64,000 nt of DNA from Pogonophryne albipinna (taxonomy: Eukaryota; Chordata; Actinopteri; Perciformes; Artedidraconidae), in the NCBI GenBank assembly GCA_028583405.1, contig JAPTMU010000402.1, positions 1 through 64,000 of the forward strand. The letters are read 5' to 3'. Positions 1 through 11,036 of the stretch are shown here, piece by piece. A program made the position numbers and the translations under genes. How positions within the stretch are numbered: position 1 is the first letter of the stretch; the number at the start of each line of letters is the position of its first letter. The notes beneath the pieces are model-generated. The model worked only from the letters and a program-made list of their open reading frames with translations. It ran no database searches and was not told the DNA's origin.

Positions 1-629
1 AATGATACAGAAGCAAAATGATACCTAATGCCAAATCTGTCATTTCATTAAATGGGTCTGATCTGCTCCATTTTTGTCAACTGAGATACAGTGGTTTTCA
101 TTAAAATTTCAAGCAGAATAATCAAATTTACTCAAACAGCCGTATATAAGTAAGATGTGAGGAGAGAGGTGATTCAGTTATAGGCATGGACGCGGGAAGG
201 GGGGTGCTGAGGGGGCTGCAGCATCCACATCTGTTGGCGGAGAGTTGTAACTGCAACGCCAAAAAGTTCACTAAACAAATAAATACAAAAGTTTTATTTT
301 GAGTTACTGTTTTTGAGTTAGCATTTTAGTGTAAGCAGTCTATAAAAAGCTTCACTATAAGAGAAAGTAATAATGCGGTGTGCTTCTTCTGTTGCTCTGC
401 TATAGAAAAGAAGCTCGTCAGTGCAGACAAGATCAGGGATGGGAGTTTTGTGAAAGGAGGATTTAACAACTGGCGAAAGGCAGGGGGAAAATGTAGGGAG
501 CATGAGAAGTCCCATCAACACACAGGCCATCAACAAACTGGCAGCATTAAAAAGAACACCGATGAATGTGCTGCTCTCACAAGCTGTTGCTAAAGACCAA
601 ATGACTGCATTTGATATTAAGTTATTATA
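1..629. other. unassigned AT-rich sequence
   Basis: No open frame with a recognisable domain and no repeat family that I can name. Short frames on both strands around 320-590 overlap each other and look like chance. Confidence 0.5.
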
Positions 630-800
630 CAGGGCCGCCCCTCCCTACACGGCACGCAGATCACGCAGACTGTGAGGCAGGCTGAGGTGAGGCAAAATGT
701 GGCTCATTTTGCGGAGGGAGCCTCATCTGAAGCGCAAACGTGGCGCACCTACAGCGCGCCACAGTTTCGCCGCTGTGAGGCTCCACTAGCCCCCCCCCCT
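630..800 (+). mobile_element. possible hAT-like transposon end
   Basis: A stretch starting CAGGGCCGCCCCTCCC at 630 has the CAGGG(C/G)CG... form of fish hAT termini, followed by GC-rich sequence unlike its AT-rich surroundings. No matching right terminus or 8-bp duplication was found nearby, so this is a weak call. Confidence 0.25.
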
Positions 801-1445
801 CTAGGGCCAGCTTTTTTTATTGGAAAGCTACATTGTAACAGGACATGTCTGCCAAGAGGACAGACATACAGTGTGCCAGATGATATACATTGCAGTATAT
901 ATGATCTTTTGTACATTTTGGGTTGTGTTGATAGCTTTAGGTGATCCCTGCCGGGTGTTCCCAAGTGTCACAACATAAGCGCCAACTTGTTTTGCATCTT
1001 ATTTCCCTTTTTCAAATGAAATGTGCGATGCAAATTTCTTTCCTGTTGACGCCAGCTACACTGGAACCTGAATCCGGTTGTGTGGTACAGTGTTACTGTG
1101 TTATTTGGATACAGACCAGCATCGCCAGTTCTTCCTAAACCTGCACAAAGAGCAGTATAGTACTGACGGCTAATGTCTTCAAAATGACTGTAGCTCTCCA
1201 TTACTGTGGAGGTGAGTACTGTCTCTCTTTCAATAGATTCATCGGGTTCTCTTTAAGCTTTGGAAAGGGAAAAAAGGTTTTAGATAACTTTATTTATATG
1301 TTTCAACATGATAAATGTGGTGACTTTAGGTTCTTAAGTCAAGTTTTTAAATCTGATTCATGGACACATTTATAAGGCCAGGATTAGAGATTTAGTAGTA
1401 CTTGAATGTACGTCAACACGATCCCTTTTTTGATTTGGTAAAATG

Positions 1446-1446
<1 letters not shown>
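801..1446. other. unassigned intergenic sequence
   Basis: I see no domain-bearing frame, RNA gene or named repeat. Overlapping short frames on both strands are not convincing. Confidence 0.4.

Positions 1447-1531
<85 letters not shown>
1447..1531. repeat. (TA)n microsatellite
   Basis: About 42 uninterrupted TA units. Any frame through it (YIYIYI...) is an artefact. Length is likely to be polymorphic. Confidence 0.97.
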
Positions 1532-1534
<3 letters not shown>

Positions 1535-1748
1535 ATACATCATGTGTAACAGAGGACAGGGAAGAACTTATTTCAGTGGGCACCTTTGTATTTGATTTCC
1601 AACAATTACGAACAAAGCACTTATAAAGGCTACTAATAAAGGACTGGCTTATCTAAAGCCAGTTGAGTAGCACTTGAAATGTGTGGCTCTATGAAACCTG
1701 ATGTTCTTATATGATTCTGTTTTCTTCAAGGTTGTATCTCCTTGGTCG

Positions 1749-1802
1749 AACGCACTTATTGTAAGTCGCTTTGGATAAAAGCGTCAGCTAAATGTAATGT
1801 AA
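1749..1802 (+). mobile_element. 3' tail of an L2-like LINE / tRNA-SINE family
   Basis: The segment containing GTAAGTCGCTTTGGATAAAA, then GCGTC-GCTAAATG and a short TAATGTAA tail, is the 3' end shared by many teleost SINEs and L2-related LINEs. Only the tail is recognisable; the body upstream is absent or decayed. Confidence 0.7.
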
Positions 1803-2416
1803 CTTTGAGCATTGTTTAGTTGGCAAATGTTCCCTTTTTAACATCCTCTTGATTTGCAAATCCTAAAAAAAGTTTTACTGTGCACTTTTTTTAAGTCTGT
1901 ATTTTAATTATACTTTTCTCACAACATGTCAGCTGTTTGTTTGCAGAGTGTACCGTCATCAGGATGCACACTTCTGATGACTGACATGAATGATCATGTA
2001 CAGAGACAGTATGAAAACCGTGAGAATGATGTCAAAGTGCAGTTGGAAATCAGTTCTTCAACTACAGATCAAAATGCTAAGTTTTACCAGAAAAGCTGTT
2101 GACTTTTGGCGTTTTCTTTTACTTGGAGTTAAGAGTTTGCTTGTTGGGATTTCTTTTCAGAATAAAAAGAAATAATGTAATTTTATAAGAAGGAGATGTT
2201 TTTATACTGTTTTCCCTGTTTTGTGAGTCTGTGAAATGTAATCCTGGTGGGTGATGTTGTATTTTCATCTATAGATAACGTTTTGATTTGGACACTTAGG
2301 CCGCCGCAGGAGCATCTTCATCATTTCTTCATCATCCTCCATCCTCCGTGCTACTGATGCCTCATGTCCCTGCTGACGGCTGAAAGCTCAACATCCTCCA
2401 TCTGTTCATCCCCTGA
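1803..2416. other. unassigned; weak exon-like stretch on minus strand
   Basis: Mostly unassigned. Around 2340-2420 the minus strand reads a short acidic frame ending DMRHQ-stop after an acceptor-like CTCAG, which could be a terminal-exon remnant. It is too short to support a gene. Confidence 0.25.
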
Positions 2417-2443
2417 GATAGTATAAGAAATGTGCAGAATATG
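2417..2443 (+). repeat. first 27 bp of P-Q-S repeat (left flank of insertion)
   Basis: These bases are identical to 4501-4527, where the repeat continues uninterrupted. Here the repeat is cut after GAATATG by the THAP-ended element; its continuation, beginning with a second GAATATG, is at 11311. Confidence 0.7.
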
Positions 2444-2895
2444 CAACCCTGTCTCCTAAAAATTACGTTCCCACAGAACTAAACTGCATTCTCAATTACG
2501 TTTAGCCAGAAACGTATTTTCTCCCACGTTACGTTTCTTATGAACGTATCTTAAATACGTTTATTTTCTACATATCTTTGCCATTTATTGTCTTGCTTAT
2601 AATAATGATAATAGTCATTTATAAATATCATTTTAGAGCACACATTTGAAATCAGTAGGCGAGGCTGTAATTTCGCCAGCTGATGAGCGAGGCAGAAAAT
2701 AATAGTTTTTAACATGGCAAAAAGCTGCTGTGTCGTTTATTGCACCTCAAACATTAAAACAAATCCAGAGTTACGTATTTCTGTACTTCCTCTAAGAAGA
2801 AAGGACAGTAACAGAAGATCTCTGTGGCTTCAGGCTTGATCGCCGTTCAGACAGCGTTGGTTTCCCCAAAAGTGGGCGGGGCTGTAAAGTGACTC
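2444..2895 (+). mobile_element. left end of THAP (P-element-like) transposon
   Basis: Contains the terminal inverted repeat, repeated ACGT palindromic subterminal motifs, and a THAP exon at 2714-2839. Reverse-complement copies lie at 5480-5888 and 10790-11310. This copy extends further into the THAP exon than the other two, which switch to other sequence at AGATCTCTGTG. Confidence 0.65.
2714..2839 (+). pseudogene. THAP zinc-finger N-terminal fragment
   Basis: A 41-codon frame begins MAKSCCVVYC and ends RRSLWLQA before a stop. The CC-x3-C start, the basic PLRRKD stretch and the conserved W fit the first half of a THAP domain, the C2CH DNA-binding domain of P-element transposases and THAP proteins. 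The second half (C-x2-H and the AVPTIF-type box) is missing, so no functional finger can form unless a spliced downstream exon exists. It sits inside the transposon's inverted end. Confidence 0.6.
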
Positions 2896-4498
2896 TCATC
2901 TATTATTCAAAACCATTCTATTTATTCTAACGTAAGTTACATGCCAGTGTTTTATCTTTTTATTTTAAATCGTATAATGTTGGACTTTTGTTCCCGTCTG
3001 TGAGGAAAAGAAATGGGGCTCAGAGCCTCAAAATACTGAAATCTGTATTTTTGAAAATCTTTTTTTCCTTCTAATTTGTTATTCTTTTCTAAATAACACA
3101 CTGTTATTTACTCACCAATAACACACAATTATCCTTGTTTTTATTTATTCGTTTAATTCTATAATCTTGGGCTTTTTAGCCGTAAATAAAGTCACCGGAA
3201 ACAGACGTAGGCCTATAAGGGACATTTTGAGCGATACACACCACAAACCCACTGAACGGACTCAAGATCCTCAGCTTGAAGCTCGTTGATTGGATGTTTT
3301 AGCCGCAATGCATGTTGGGATATGATGTTAATGCGATATGATATCCGAAAATATTTAAAAAAAAAAATAATAATACTTTATTCCGAGTGTGCTTGCTTTT
3401 CTCTTTGGAAGTCATCACATAACGGCATTGTAATACACGGTTCGGCTGCATTAAATATTACACATCTGCCGTAGTTCATTATTTATAGAGCCCTGATGAG
3501 AAGACTTCTGGACAAACAGGAGAACTGCCGCCAAAACTGAATATGTGACGTGGATCATAAATATATCAACAATTAAACAACATCTTGCATTTCTTTTCAC
3601 AAAATACGTCTCCTTGCAGTATCAATAGTAATTCGGCTGACTTTTATATTTGATCCAATTGGTAGATAGGTTATATTTACACCATAACGGTGCACAGCTG
3701 ATAGAAAAGGACTTGTAGTTTTTAAAGATATTACTGATTTTCTTTGAATTAAAGAATGTAAATCTGAGTTGAGAGAATAGTCAGGGGTTTCGGGTGATGG
3801 GAGACACATCTATGGAATCACAATTTCAATAGCTTACCATTAAATGACGGGATATGCATTTCTGTCTGTGATGTTTTACAAATCAGATATTAATGTGTAG
3901 AAGTAAAACATGAGAAATAGTATAGCAATATCCTGTACAATTATGTAAAAACATGAATAAAACTACATATCTTCAGATGTTATACATAAGTGTCTTACAC
4001 TAATAATACAAAGTTATTATTAGAATTCTGTGTGTACCTTGTGTGCACCGCCTAGTGGTTAAAGCACGTCATTGAATTATTTTTGTTGAATAATGTTATT
4101 TTTGTTGAATAATGTTATTTGATGAAAAAAATATTAAGAGTACATACTTTCATAGGGGGAAAGTAGAAGGTCAATGATAGAAATATAGAATATAACAAAT
4201 CAAGAAGATACTATAAGTGATCTCTACAATAAAACAGTTTAGTGCAGGATGTACAAAGATATTAATATGAGGATGTGCAAAACAGACAAACTAATTAACC
4301 TTTATTAACACATTAAAGAGTACTTTAGGTTAAGGTCTTCTTTCAAATAAGAAAAAAGCTTTGGGGGTATCTATCTACAGATAAATATTAAGCCTGACAA
4401 AGTACTTAACGTCTAATATATTGCTTTCCTGCAATGTTAACTATGTTGAAGCACTTATTTTAACTGATATTATACATATGAATTATACTCTTAGTATG
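2896..4498. other. unassigned AT-rich interior sequence
   Basis: No recognisable domain or named repeat. A short direct repeat (TTTTTGTTGAATAATGTTA, twice) is at about 4080-4120. Likely decayed transposon or host sequence. Confidence 0.4.
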
Positions 4499-4500
4499 TA

Positions 4501-5455
4501 GATAGTATAAGAAATGTGCAGAATATGACAGTTTAATGGTGGAGGTACACACATATTGATAGATGGCTTGTAATGCACTGTTGAGGAACCTGTGACCCAA
4601 GTTTTTCATTCATTGCATAACTACACCGTAGTTGTGTATATGATATGTCAATAAACCTTAGAAAATCTTGAAATCTTGAAATGGATGTGCAAAATAGCCA
4701 TAATATACTTTAATGAACTATTAGTAGAGAATAACAGGTAATTAATATACTTTATAGAGATCTGCAGATAAATGTTTAGTCTTCTCAAGCACCAACTATC
4801 AAATATCTCTCCTGATTTTTGGCACTTGACAATCACCTTCCCTGAATTTTACTCAGGTGTAACTAAAGTCTGCTTTAAGGGTTGTTTATATTTCACATCA
4901 TTAATCAGAATCTGCAAAGTAACTAAAATAAATGTAGTGGAGTAAAAATACCAGGTTAACCTCTGAATTGTAGTGGAGTAGAATTACAAAGTAACAATGA
5001 GCTGTCATGTGGGTATATATTAATGCTATGGATACAAGCGATTTTCACCCATGTAGTAATTACATGTTTTAAATGTGTACACACCAATTTGTTTACTTTC
5101 ACCTAAACCTACAGGCCTGTACACAGTTTAATACTGTCAACTTCTAATTTTGGGGAAAACGTCTTTTAAAACTACAATTCCCAGTAGAGACGTGCCATAG
5201 AGAACATGTTGCGAAACACAATAGCCAGCATGTGTATTTCTGGGGGGACGTTCGAGTCCAGTTTTGAATAGTCAGCCGTGGTTTCGTTCCATTTCAAAGA
5301 GCTTGACGCTCAGCATAACCTTGGCGCACTGCCACTCCAACATCCAGTCCCAGAGCTTGAAGATTAATCACGGGGTTTGTCAACGGGACTGTAGTCCCAA
5401 ACGATAGCTGGGGATTATGGGTAGTGTAGTGTCTTCGGCCATCCTAAACTGAATT
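4501..5455 (+). repeat. P-Q repeat, copy A (lacks S part)
   Basis: The first ~450 bp (P) match 11311-11738 and the next ~500 bp (Q) match 10269-10770 and 11740-12235 at high identity. Copy A ends where the THAP inverted end (5480-5888) begins. It holds ACTACAATTCCCAG at 5171 and the opposed GGGATTATGGGTAGTGTAGT near 5411, resembling ZNF143/THAP11 promoter motifs. The repeat class is unknown; it encodes nothing visible. Confidence 0.75.
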
Positions 5456-5479
5456 TTTTTTCGGATAAAATATTGCATT

Positions 5480-5888
5480 AACAACACCACATCTGGCGTC
5501 ACAGAGATCTTCTGTTACTGTCCTTTCTTCTTAGAGGAAGTACAGAAACACGTAACTCTGGATTTGTTTTAATGTTTGAGGTGCAATAAACGACACAGCA
5601 GCTTTTTGGCATGTTAAAACTATTATTTTCTGCCTCGCTCATGAGAGTAACAGCTGGAGAAATTACAGCCTCGCCTACTGATTTCAAATGTGTGCTCTAA
5701 AATGATATTTATAAATGACTATTATCATTATTATAAGCAAGACAATAAATGGCAAAGATATGTAGAAATAAACGTATTTAAGATATGTTCATAAGAAACG
5801 TAACGTGGGAGAAAATACGTTTCTTGCTAAACGTAATTGAGAATGCAGTTTAGTTCTGTGGGAACGTAATTTTTAGGAGACAGGGTTG
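5480..5888 (-). mobile_element. internal right-type end of THAP transposon
   Basis: Reverse complement of 2444-2850, ending GGAGACAGGGTTG at 5888. With the left end at 2444 it could delimit a shorter 3.4-kb element, but the sequence after 5888 does not repeat GAATATG, unlike after 11310. Confidence 0.65.
5499..5612 (-). pseudogene. THAP zinc-finger fragment, second copy
   Basis: Frame of 37 codons starting MPKSCCVVYC and ending DSNRRSL-stop. It is the first third of a THAP domain and is cut before the WLQA present in the 2.7-kb copy. Identical in protein to 10807-10920, indicating recent duplication. Confidence 0.6.
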
Positions 5889-6224
5889 GTTTTCTCTGCA
5901 TACTCTAAAGAGGGTCATTAATCTCAAGCGCTTCAAGGCCACAGGGCTGAGTTGGCAGACTATGCTGATACTCCTCTTCACACTAAGTTTGAACTTCCAT
6001 ATGCTGATAACCGTTATACTTTCGACAGCTACACATAAAACTGTCTGCCCGCCCTATCTTGTATATAAGCTTTGCTATTTTGTGACTATTGCGCACACTC
6101 CTGCAGACTATCCTATACTCTGTGAGACCTGTGCCTTCGAGGCGCCTCGAATAAAGAACCAGAAAGACAACTCTGTTTGTTTCACCAGTTTATTGATTGA
6201 TCATTCTAATTGTATATCTCCACA
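5889..6224 (+). mobile_element. possible solo or truncated LTR
   Basis: A TATA-like TGTATATAAGC, an AATAAAG signal ~90 bp later and an end in ...TCTCCACA resemble the U3-R-U5 order of an LTR. The 5' TG boundary is not clear and no target duplication was found. It abuts the truncated piggyBac frame. Confidence 0.35.
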
Positions 6225-6251
6225 GTATTGACTAGGTCTAAGATTTCCGTA

Positions 6252-6754
6252 ACAGTAGATTCCCCTTTGGACCGGTACACACCCGCCAGGATGAGAAGTC
6301 CCATGTAAGCCCGAATCTCTTCAGCATCCACATCGTTCCATCCTGAGACTGAACGCCTCCCATAGAGATTTGTCATCTGTAAAATTAGCTGAATCATGTC
6401 AGGAGTGAAGAAAAGGTCAAAAGAGGATGCCACATCATAAATTCTTGATATGGCATATTTTGTGGGCCCTGGAATCATGCCGGTGGGTGCCTGAATGTAG
6501 CGCAGCGTCTCGGCATGAGATGGAGACCAGACTTGCCCATTTTCCCCTGTCCACTCACTGCTAGGATGGGCCGGATCCTCAGTGTCCTCCCCACTTTCAG
6601 ACAAACATTCAGAAGCACTCTCAGTTGTGGAGGATTCCAGAGATAATTCAATGTCAGACTCGGAGCTTGTTTCTTCAGAAGAAGAGTCATCGCTTGCAGA
6701 TGAAGGCTGCATGACCATTTCTACGGTCTCTTCTGCAGTGAAATGCCTCTTCAT
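6252..6754 (-). pseudogene. piggyBac transposase, N-terminal fragment
   Basis: The minus frame starts with ATG at 6754. It has a Ser/Glu-rich acidic leader (residues ~15-60), then ASSFDLFFTPDMIQLILQMT, NLYG, a W, and EEIRAYMGLLILAGVYRSKG, which is the N-terminal part of the piggyBac/PGBD (DDE_Tnp_1_7) domain. Intact transposases are ~550-600 aa; this one runs out after about 165 residues, before the catalytic aspartates, where unrelated sequence joins. It is a dead 5' fragment. A possible matching terminus (CCCATTAAATGCC next to TTAA) lies at 7380-7396. Confidence 0.8.
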
Positions 6755-6986
6755 TTTAGCTCCTACTCTTGGCTCCAGGACTTTCTCCTTCTCTGCTCAC
6801 TCATGAAATAACCCCTCAGCCAAACTGCATGTTAACATTTGGCTGTGAAAGCAGCCAGGTGCGTAAACAAACTAACAGTTGTTTTTTGTTTTTTAATTAC
6901 TCGAGCAACTCTTCAAAGACACATGAAATGCATCCTTCAAAAGATGCCCTTTTTTTAACCCTGAAATTATCAGTGCATGTTTACAG

Positions 6987-6988
<2 letters not shown>

Positions 6989-7070
<82 letters not shown>
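6989..7070. repeat. (AC)n microsatellite
   Basis: About 41 uninterrupted AC units; open frames across it (THTHTH...) are not genes. Confidence 0.97.
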
Positions 7071-7072
<2 letters not shown>

Positions 7073-7460
7073 TTGGAGCCCCGAAATGCTGACATTACAA
7101 AATGCATGGTTTTATACTGCAATGGCAGTGAGATCAAAGAAGGTGGTTTGAATGGCAGTCAATGAGGCATTTTTTGCCACGAAGGTGTCCAGAGGTAGTA
7201 TCTGATACTACGTAAAAAATAATAATGCAGTCAAATCAATTTTGTTGCTAATCTTTGACATATCCAAGACTCTAATAACCACCAAAGTTCCATCACTGTA
7301 CTAATTATATCGAACATTTTTCATTTTTTGTGTTCTTTTTTAATAAATAATGAGATAATTCAGATAATGAGCTGAAACAGGCATTTAATGGGTTAACATC
7401 CTGAAAAATATCGAATATTTGGTAGATTTGAGCACGTTATAAGTTGTTTAAGTGATTTCT
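7071..7460. other. unassigned; possible piggyBac terminus
   Basis: No gene. GGCATTTAATGGGTTAA at 7380-7396 reads, on the minus strand, TTAA-CCCATTAAATGCC, the arrangement expected of a piggyBac 5' end for the fragment at 6252-6754. This is inference only. Confidence 0.3.
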
Positions 7461-7482
7461 GGCCCCCCTAGAACCGCCCCTG
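7461..7482 (-). mobile_element. hAT terminal fragment
   Basis: GGCCCCCCTAGAACCGCCCC then TG is the same terminus that ends the intact hAT element at 61141-61477. No partner terminus was found here. Confidence 0.5.
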
Positions 7483-7589
7483 CTTCAAAGAGCCATAATT
7501 CCCATCACTAGAGGGATCCCTCTCCCAGGACGGACAGACTTGCGATAGATGTCGTGTGTAAATTAAATAAATAAATCAAAGATAATATT

Positions 7590-7905
7590 ATTACTGTTTT
7601 TGAGGAGTGGGTTGGAGTTCAGATTAACTTACTAACAGTTTTTTTACACTGTATTTGTCTATCACAAATACTGATGCGGGACGAAACGCGGAGCGAACTC
7701 CGGAGAAAACCCTTACATACGCAGCACTATAACCTATGGTCGATATTGGGAAGTTCATCCAACGATTAAAGGTTGTTCTCTACTGTTTTGAGGAGTGGGT
7801 TGAGTTCAGATCTACTCAGTCTGACAGTTGTTTTGTTTTTTTGCAATATATAGTGATGCGGGACAAAACCCGGAGAAAACCCGGAGAAAACCCGTACGCA
7901 AGTTA
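7590..7905 (+). repeat. two-copy local duplication
   Basis: GAGGAGTGGGTTG-AGTTCAGAT ... GATGCGGGAC(G/A)AAAC-CGGAG ... appears at about 7602-7715 and again at about 7790-7895. The second copy also repeats ACCCGGAGAAA three times in tandem. It lies just 3' of the coiled-coil gene. Confidence 0.7.
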
Positions 7906-7909
7906 CAAT

Positions 7910-9535
7910 TTACAGGTAAATAGTTGGAAGGTCATCATCCTCATGTGAATAGTTTTCAGGACTCACATTTTTCCTTTTTCCTCGGGGGAAGTGTCCCAAT
8001 GTTTCCTCTGAAACCATTGTTTCCTCTAAAAACAATGTTTCTTCTGAAACAGTTTTGGTTTTTCTCAGGTACTTTTCGTCTAACCGCGAGTCCACCCTCT
8101 TCGGTGTTGTGTCTGTTGCCTTTTCAAGAAGCTTTTCCGTGATTTTGAGTTTTTCTTTTAGCACCCAGATCTCGCGTGTTGACTCGTTGATGATGTTGGT
8201 TCTTTCAACACACAAGTCCATCTTTCTTTGATTAAAACAGTTAACCTCTTCCTTGATGCGTTCCACTTGCTTGGCATCGGCTTTGTGAACCTTTGTCAAA
8301 CGTTTAAAATTACACATCAAACCATTAATTATATGACGAAGCCCTGTCCTCGTGTTTTCCTCCATTGGCACTCTGTCATCGCCATCTACGTGCTGTGCTT
8401 TGAGGCGAGCAACAGCGATAATAAGCTTACTGGGTTTAGTGATTTTAGCCACTGCTTGTATATCTTCCTTACAGCGCATGATGCAGTTCGCCATGTTTTT
8501 GTTTTTTGTGCGCTCTTTGATCAAGAGTGGCTCACAGCCCCTGTGTTGAGAATGTAGATCTAAGACCTTTCGTTTCAGGACCTTGTTTCCATTCATGCTC
8601 TGGTTCATCTTTGCCCTGGTCTTCCTGTGTTCAGTCTCGGCGATTCTGAGGTTTTGGTCCAATGTCCTGTATTTCTCCTTCTCTTTGTCTAATTTAAGAT
8701 TTGTAATAAGGTTTCGGTCCTTTTCATTTGTCAAATCTTCTACCAATAATTTGTCATTCTTCTTTAAATTGAATATTTCCATATTCTTTCTTTTAATAAT
8801 CATCTTGCGATGCTCGCAATGTGTATGTGACTTAGCCAAATCATTAGTTAAATCCGGCTTTGCCTCTAGTCTCACTACTTCTTTCCTCAGTCTTTCAACT
8901 AGGTCGTCCTGGCGTTTCTTGCCCTTAAGATTTTCCACATTTGCATCTAATCTTTTATGAAAAATACCGGTCTTGATTTCAGCGTCCATTCCCTCTCTTA
9001 AGTTCGTCATCTCTTTTTCCTTCTGAAGGACTTTATTCGTCTCCTTTAACACATCAGCTTCACATTCTTGCATCTTCTCTTGCAATATTTTATCGAGTTT
9101 TTCATTCTTATCTCCCAATATCCTGCTTATTTCCCTTGTATGCGTTGCCAGCAGATTCCTCTCATTTTCTTCAAACTCTGCTGAGCTTATCCGCATGAGA
9201 GACTCATACTTTGCAATGAGTTCTTTTTTCTCTTCCTCAAATTGGGTGTCCTTAGTGACAATTGATTGCTGCAGCTCATTGATTTGTGCCTCTGCGTATC
9301 CTTCTTTGTTACAATGTTTTTTCTCGTCAAGAAGGTCCTTAATATACTCTTGCTTATTTTTTAATTCAGCCTTGTCTTCTTCAATAGTTGCCTTTAGAAT
9401 ATTGTTTTCAGACTGCATAGACTGTAGTTTGAGGCTTTGTGAGAACTGTTCTTTAGCAAACAGCTTCTGCTTATATGTTGACGCATCTTCTGCCATCTGG
9501 AGCTGGACTTTGCTAGAATATTCAGTTCCCTCCAT
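7910..9535 (-). CDS. intronless coiled-coil protein, CFAP57-like C-terminus (tentative)
   Basis: One uninterrupted 541-codon frame. The open frame extends nine codons further upstream, but the ATG at 9535 (context AAAATGG) is the first real start. Nearly the whole protein is charged heptad-type coiled coil rich in E, K and N. Residues ~330-490 show the spacing H-KADAKQVERIKEE-N ... IINESTREIWVLKEKLKITEK, recalling the C-terminal coiled coil of the ciliary/flagellar protein CFAP57 (WDR65). The WD-repeat half of that family is absent. The tail (~490-541) has short SEETL/LEET repeats and ends DDDLPTIYL. No splice sites interrupt it, so a retrocopy or a transposon-captured gene is likely. An acceptor-like ATTGTTTAG upstream could belong to a 5'UTR intron. 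It lies between the THAP inverted ends. The frame is clearly maintained; the identity is uncertain. Confidence 0.6.
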   Translation of the reverse strand: MEGTEYSSKVQLQMAEDASTYKQKLFAKEQFSQSLKLQSMQSENNILKATIEEDKAELKNKQEYIKDLLDEKKHCNKEGYAEAQINELQQSIVTKDTQFEEEKKELIAKYESLMRISSAEFEENERNLLATHTREISRILGDKNEKLDKILQEKMQECEADVLKETNKVLQKEKEMTNLREGMDAEIKTGIFHKRLDANVENLKGKKRQDDLVERLRKEVVRLEAKPDLTNDLAKSHTHCEHRKMIIKRKNMEIFNLKKNDKLLVEDLTNEKDRNLITNLKLDKEKEKYRTLDQNLRIAETEHRKTRAKMNQSMNGNKVLKRKVLDLHSQHRGCEPLLIKERTKNKNMANCIMRCKEDIQAVAKITKPSKLIIAVARLKAQHVDGDDRVPMEENTRTGLRHIINGLMCNFKRLTKVHKADAKQVERIKEEVNCFNQRKMDLCVERTNIINESTREIWVLKEKLKITEKLLEKATDTTPKRVDSRLDEKYLRKTKTVSEETLFLEETMVSEETLGHFPRGKRKNVSPENYSHEDDDLPTIYL

Positions 9536-9562
9536 TTTGAGAAATGTGTCTAAACTAAACAA

Positions 9563-10268
9563 TTGAGTTTCAGCAGCAAAGGGTTAGCCTTGAAATATAA
9601 AGCTGCCTTTAGTTGTTTTGTGTGTGCAACCTACAGTTGCTGTTGTTCCTGGAGTTCGAATTTATTCAACTTTTAGCCTAATGTTTAAATTAAATCGAAA
9701 ATGTTAAAGTTTGTATCTTTTCTTACTTGCTGTCTTTTCAAAAGCTACAGTCTCTCTGAACAAACTAAGTCTTACCAAGCCGGGAGTAGCCTACTTCGAA
9801 TTCAGATGTGTGAGTCTCTTGCAGGGAAGATGACATTACTCATTACGTCATAAAACATAAAGGCTCTTCGAACGACGCCAGGAATGACGTCATCACGTTC
9901 GGTGTAAATCTACGATGGCTGAACATTAACAACGTTCTATGAAACGCTGCATACGTTAACGGTTAAAGGCTTTATAGTCTATGGTTAAAGGTTGTAATTA
10001 ATAACGCTGCAAGAAGCTCATGACATAAGGAAAACCAAAAAGGGGACAGTAAACCGTAATTCACACTGCTGGGGCCAGGAGCGCTTGTTGACGGGGATTT
10101 ACTCGACCAGCTGGGGCAACAGGAAAATCAGCGTAATCGAGTGTGACTATTAAAAAATAAATTATATTAATATTGACAATAACAACCGACCGTCGGGGTA
10201 GCATTTGCTTGGCATTTCCGGGTATATCTCCACTGGTTGGGCCATGTTAACAATACCGTGTAACTGTC
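9563..10268. promoter_or_regulatory. upstream region of the coiled-coil gene; CRE-like site
   Basis: No gene or named repeat. A full palindromic TGACGTCA is at 9885-9892, with a related TTACGTCA at 9843-9850, both ~350 bp upstream of the minus-strand start. CREB/ATF-type sites are common in testis-expressed genes, but a promoter role is inference. Confidence 0.3.
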
Positions 10269-10770
10269 AGGTTAACCTCTGAATTGTAGTGGAGTAGAAT
10301 TACAAAGTAACAATGAGCTGTCATGTGGGTATATATTAATGCTATGGATACAAGCGATTTTCACCCATCATATGTTTTAAATGTGTACACACCAATTTGT
10401 TTACTTTCACCTAAACCTACAGGCCTGTACACAGTTTAATACTGTCAACTTCTAATTTTGGGGAAAACGTCTTTTAAAACTACAATTCCCAGTAGAGACG
10501 TGCCATAGAGAACATGTTGCGAAACACAATAGCCAGCATGTGTATTTCTGGGGGGGCGTTCGAGTCCAGTTTTGAATAGTCAGCCGTGGTTTCGTTCCAT
10601 TTCAAAGAGCTTGACGCTCAGCATAACCTTGGCGCACTGCCACTCCAACATCCAGTCCCAGAGCTTGAAGATTAATCACGGGGTTTGTCAACGGGACTGT
10701 AGTCCCAAACGATAGCTGGGGATTATGGGTAGTGTAGTGTCTTCGGCCATCCTAAACTGAATTTGTTTTC
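10269..10770 (+). repeat. Q repeat, copy B
   Basis: Near-identical to 4952-5455, including the downstream junction with a THAP inverted end. The pair 4952-5888 and 10269-11310 is therefore a direct duplication ~5.3 kb apart. Carries ACTACAATTCCCAG at 10479. Confidence 0.8.
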
Positions 10771-10806
10771 GGATAAAATATTGCATTAACAACACCACAT
10801 CTGGCG

Positions 10807-10920
10807 TCACAGAGATCTTCTGTTACTGTCCTTTCTTCTTAGAGGAAGTACAGAAACACGTAACTCTGGATTTGTTTTAATGTTTGAGGTGCAATAAACG
10901 ACACAGCAGCTTTTTGGCAT
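10807..10920 (-). pseudogene. THAP zinc-finger fragment, third copy
   Basis: Same 37-codon frame (MPKSCCVVYC...DSNRRSL) as 5499-5612, cut at the same point. No downstream exon is visible in either orientation. Confidence 0.6.
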
Positions 10921-11036
10921 GTTAAAACTATTATTTTCTGCCTCGCTCATGAGAGTAACAGCTGGCGAAATTACAGCCTCGCCTACTGATTTCAAATGTG
11001 TGCTCCAAAATGATATTTATAAATGACTATTATAAA

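Noticed and set aside
1402..1626. YIYIYI frame over the TA repeat
   Set aside because: Microsatellite artefact with no coding features.
6769..7165. THTHTH frames over the AC repeat
   Set aside because: Microsatellite artefact.
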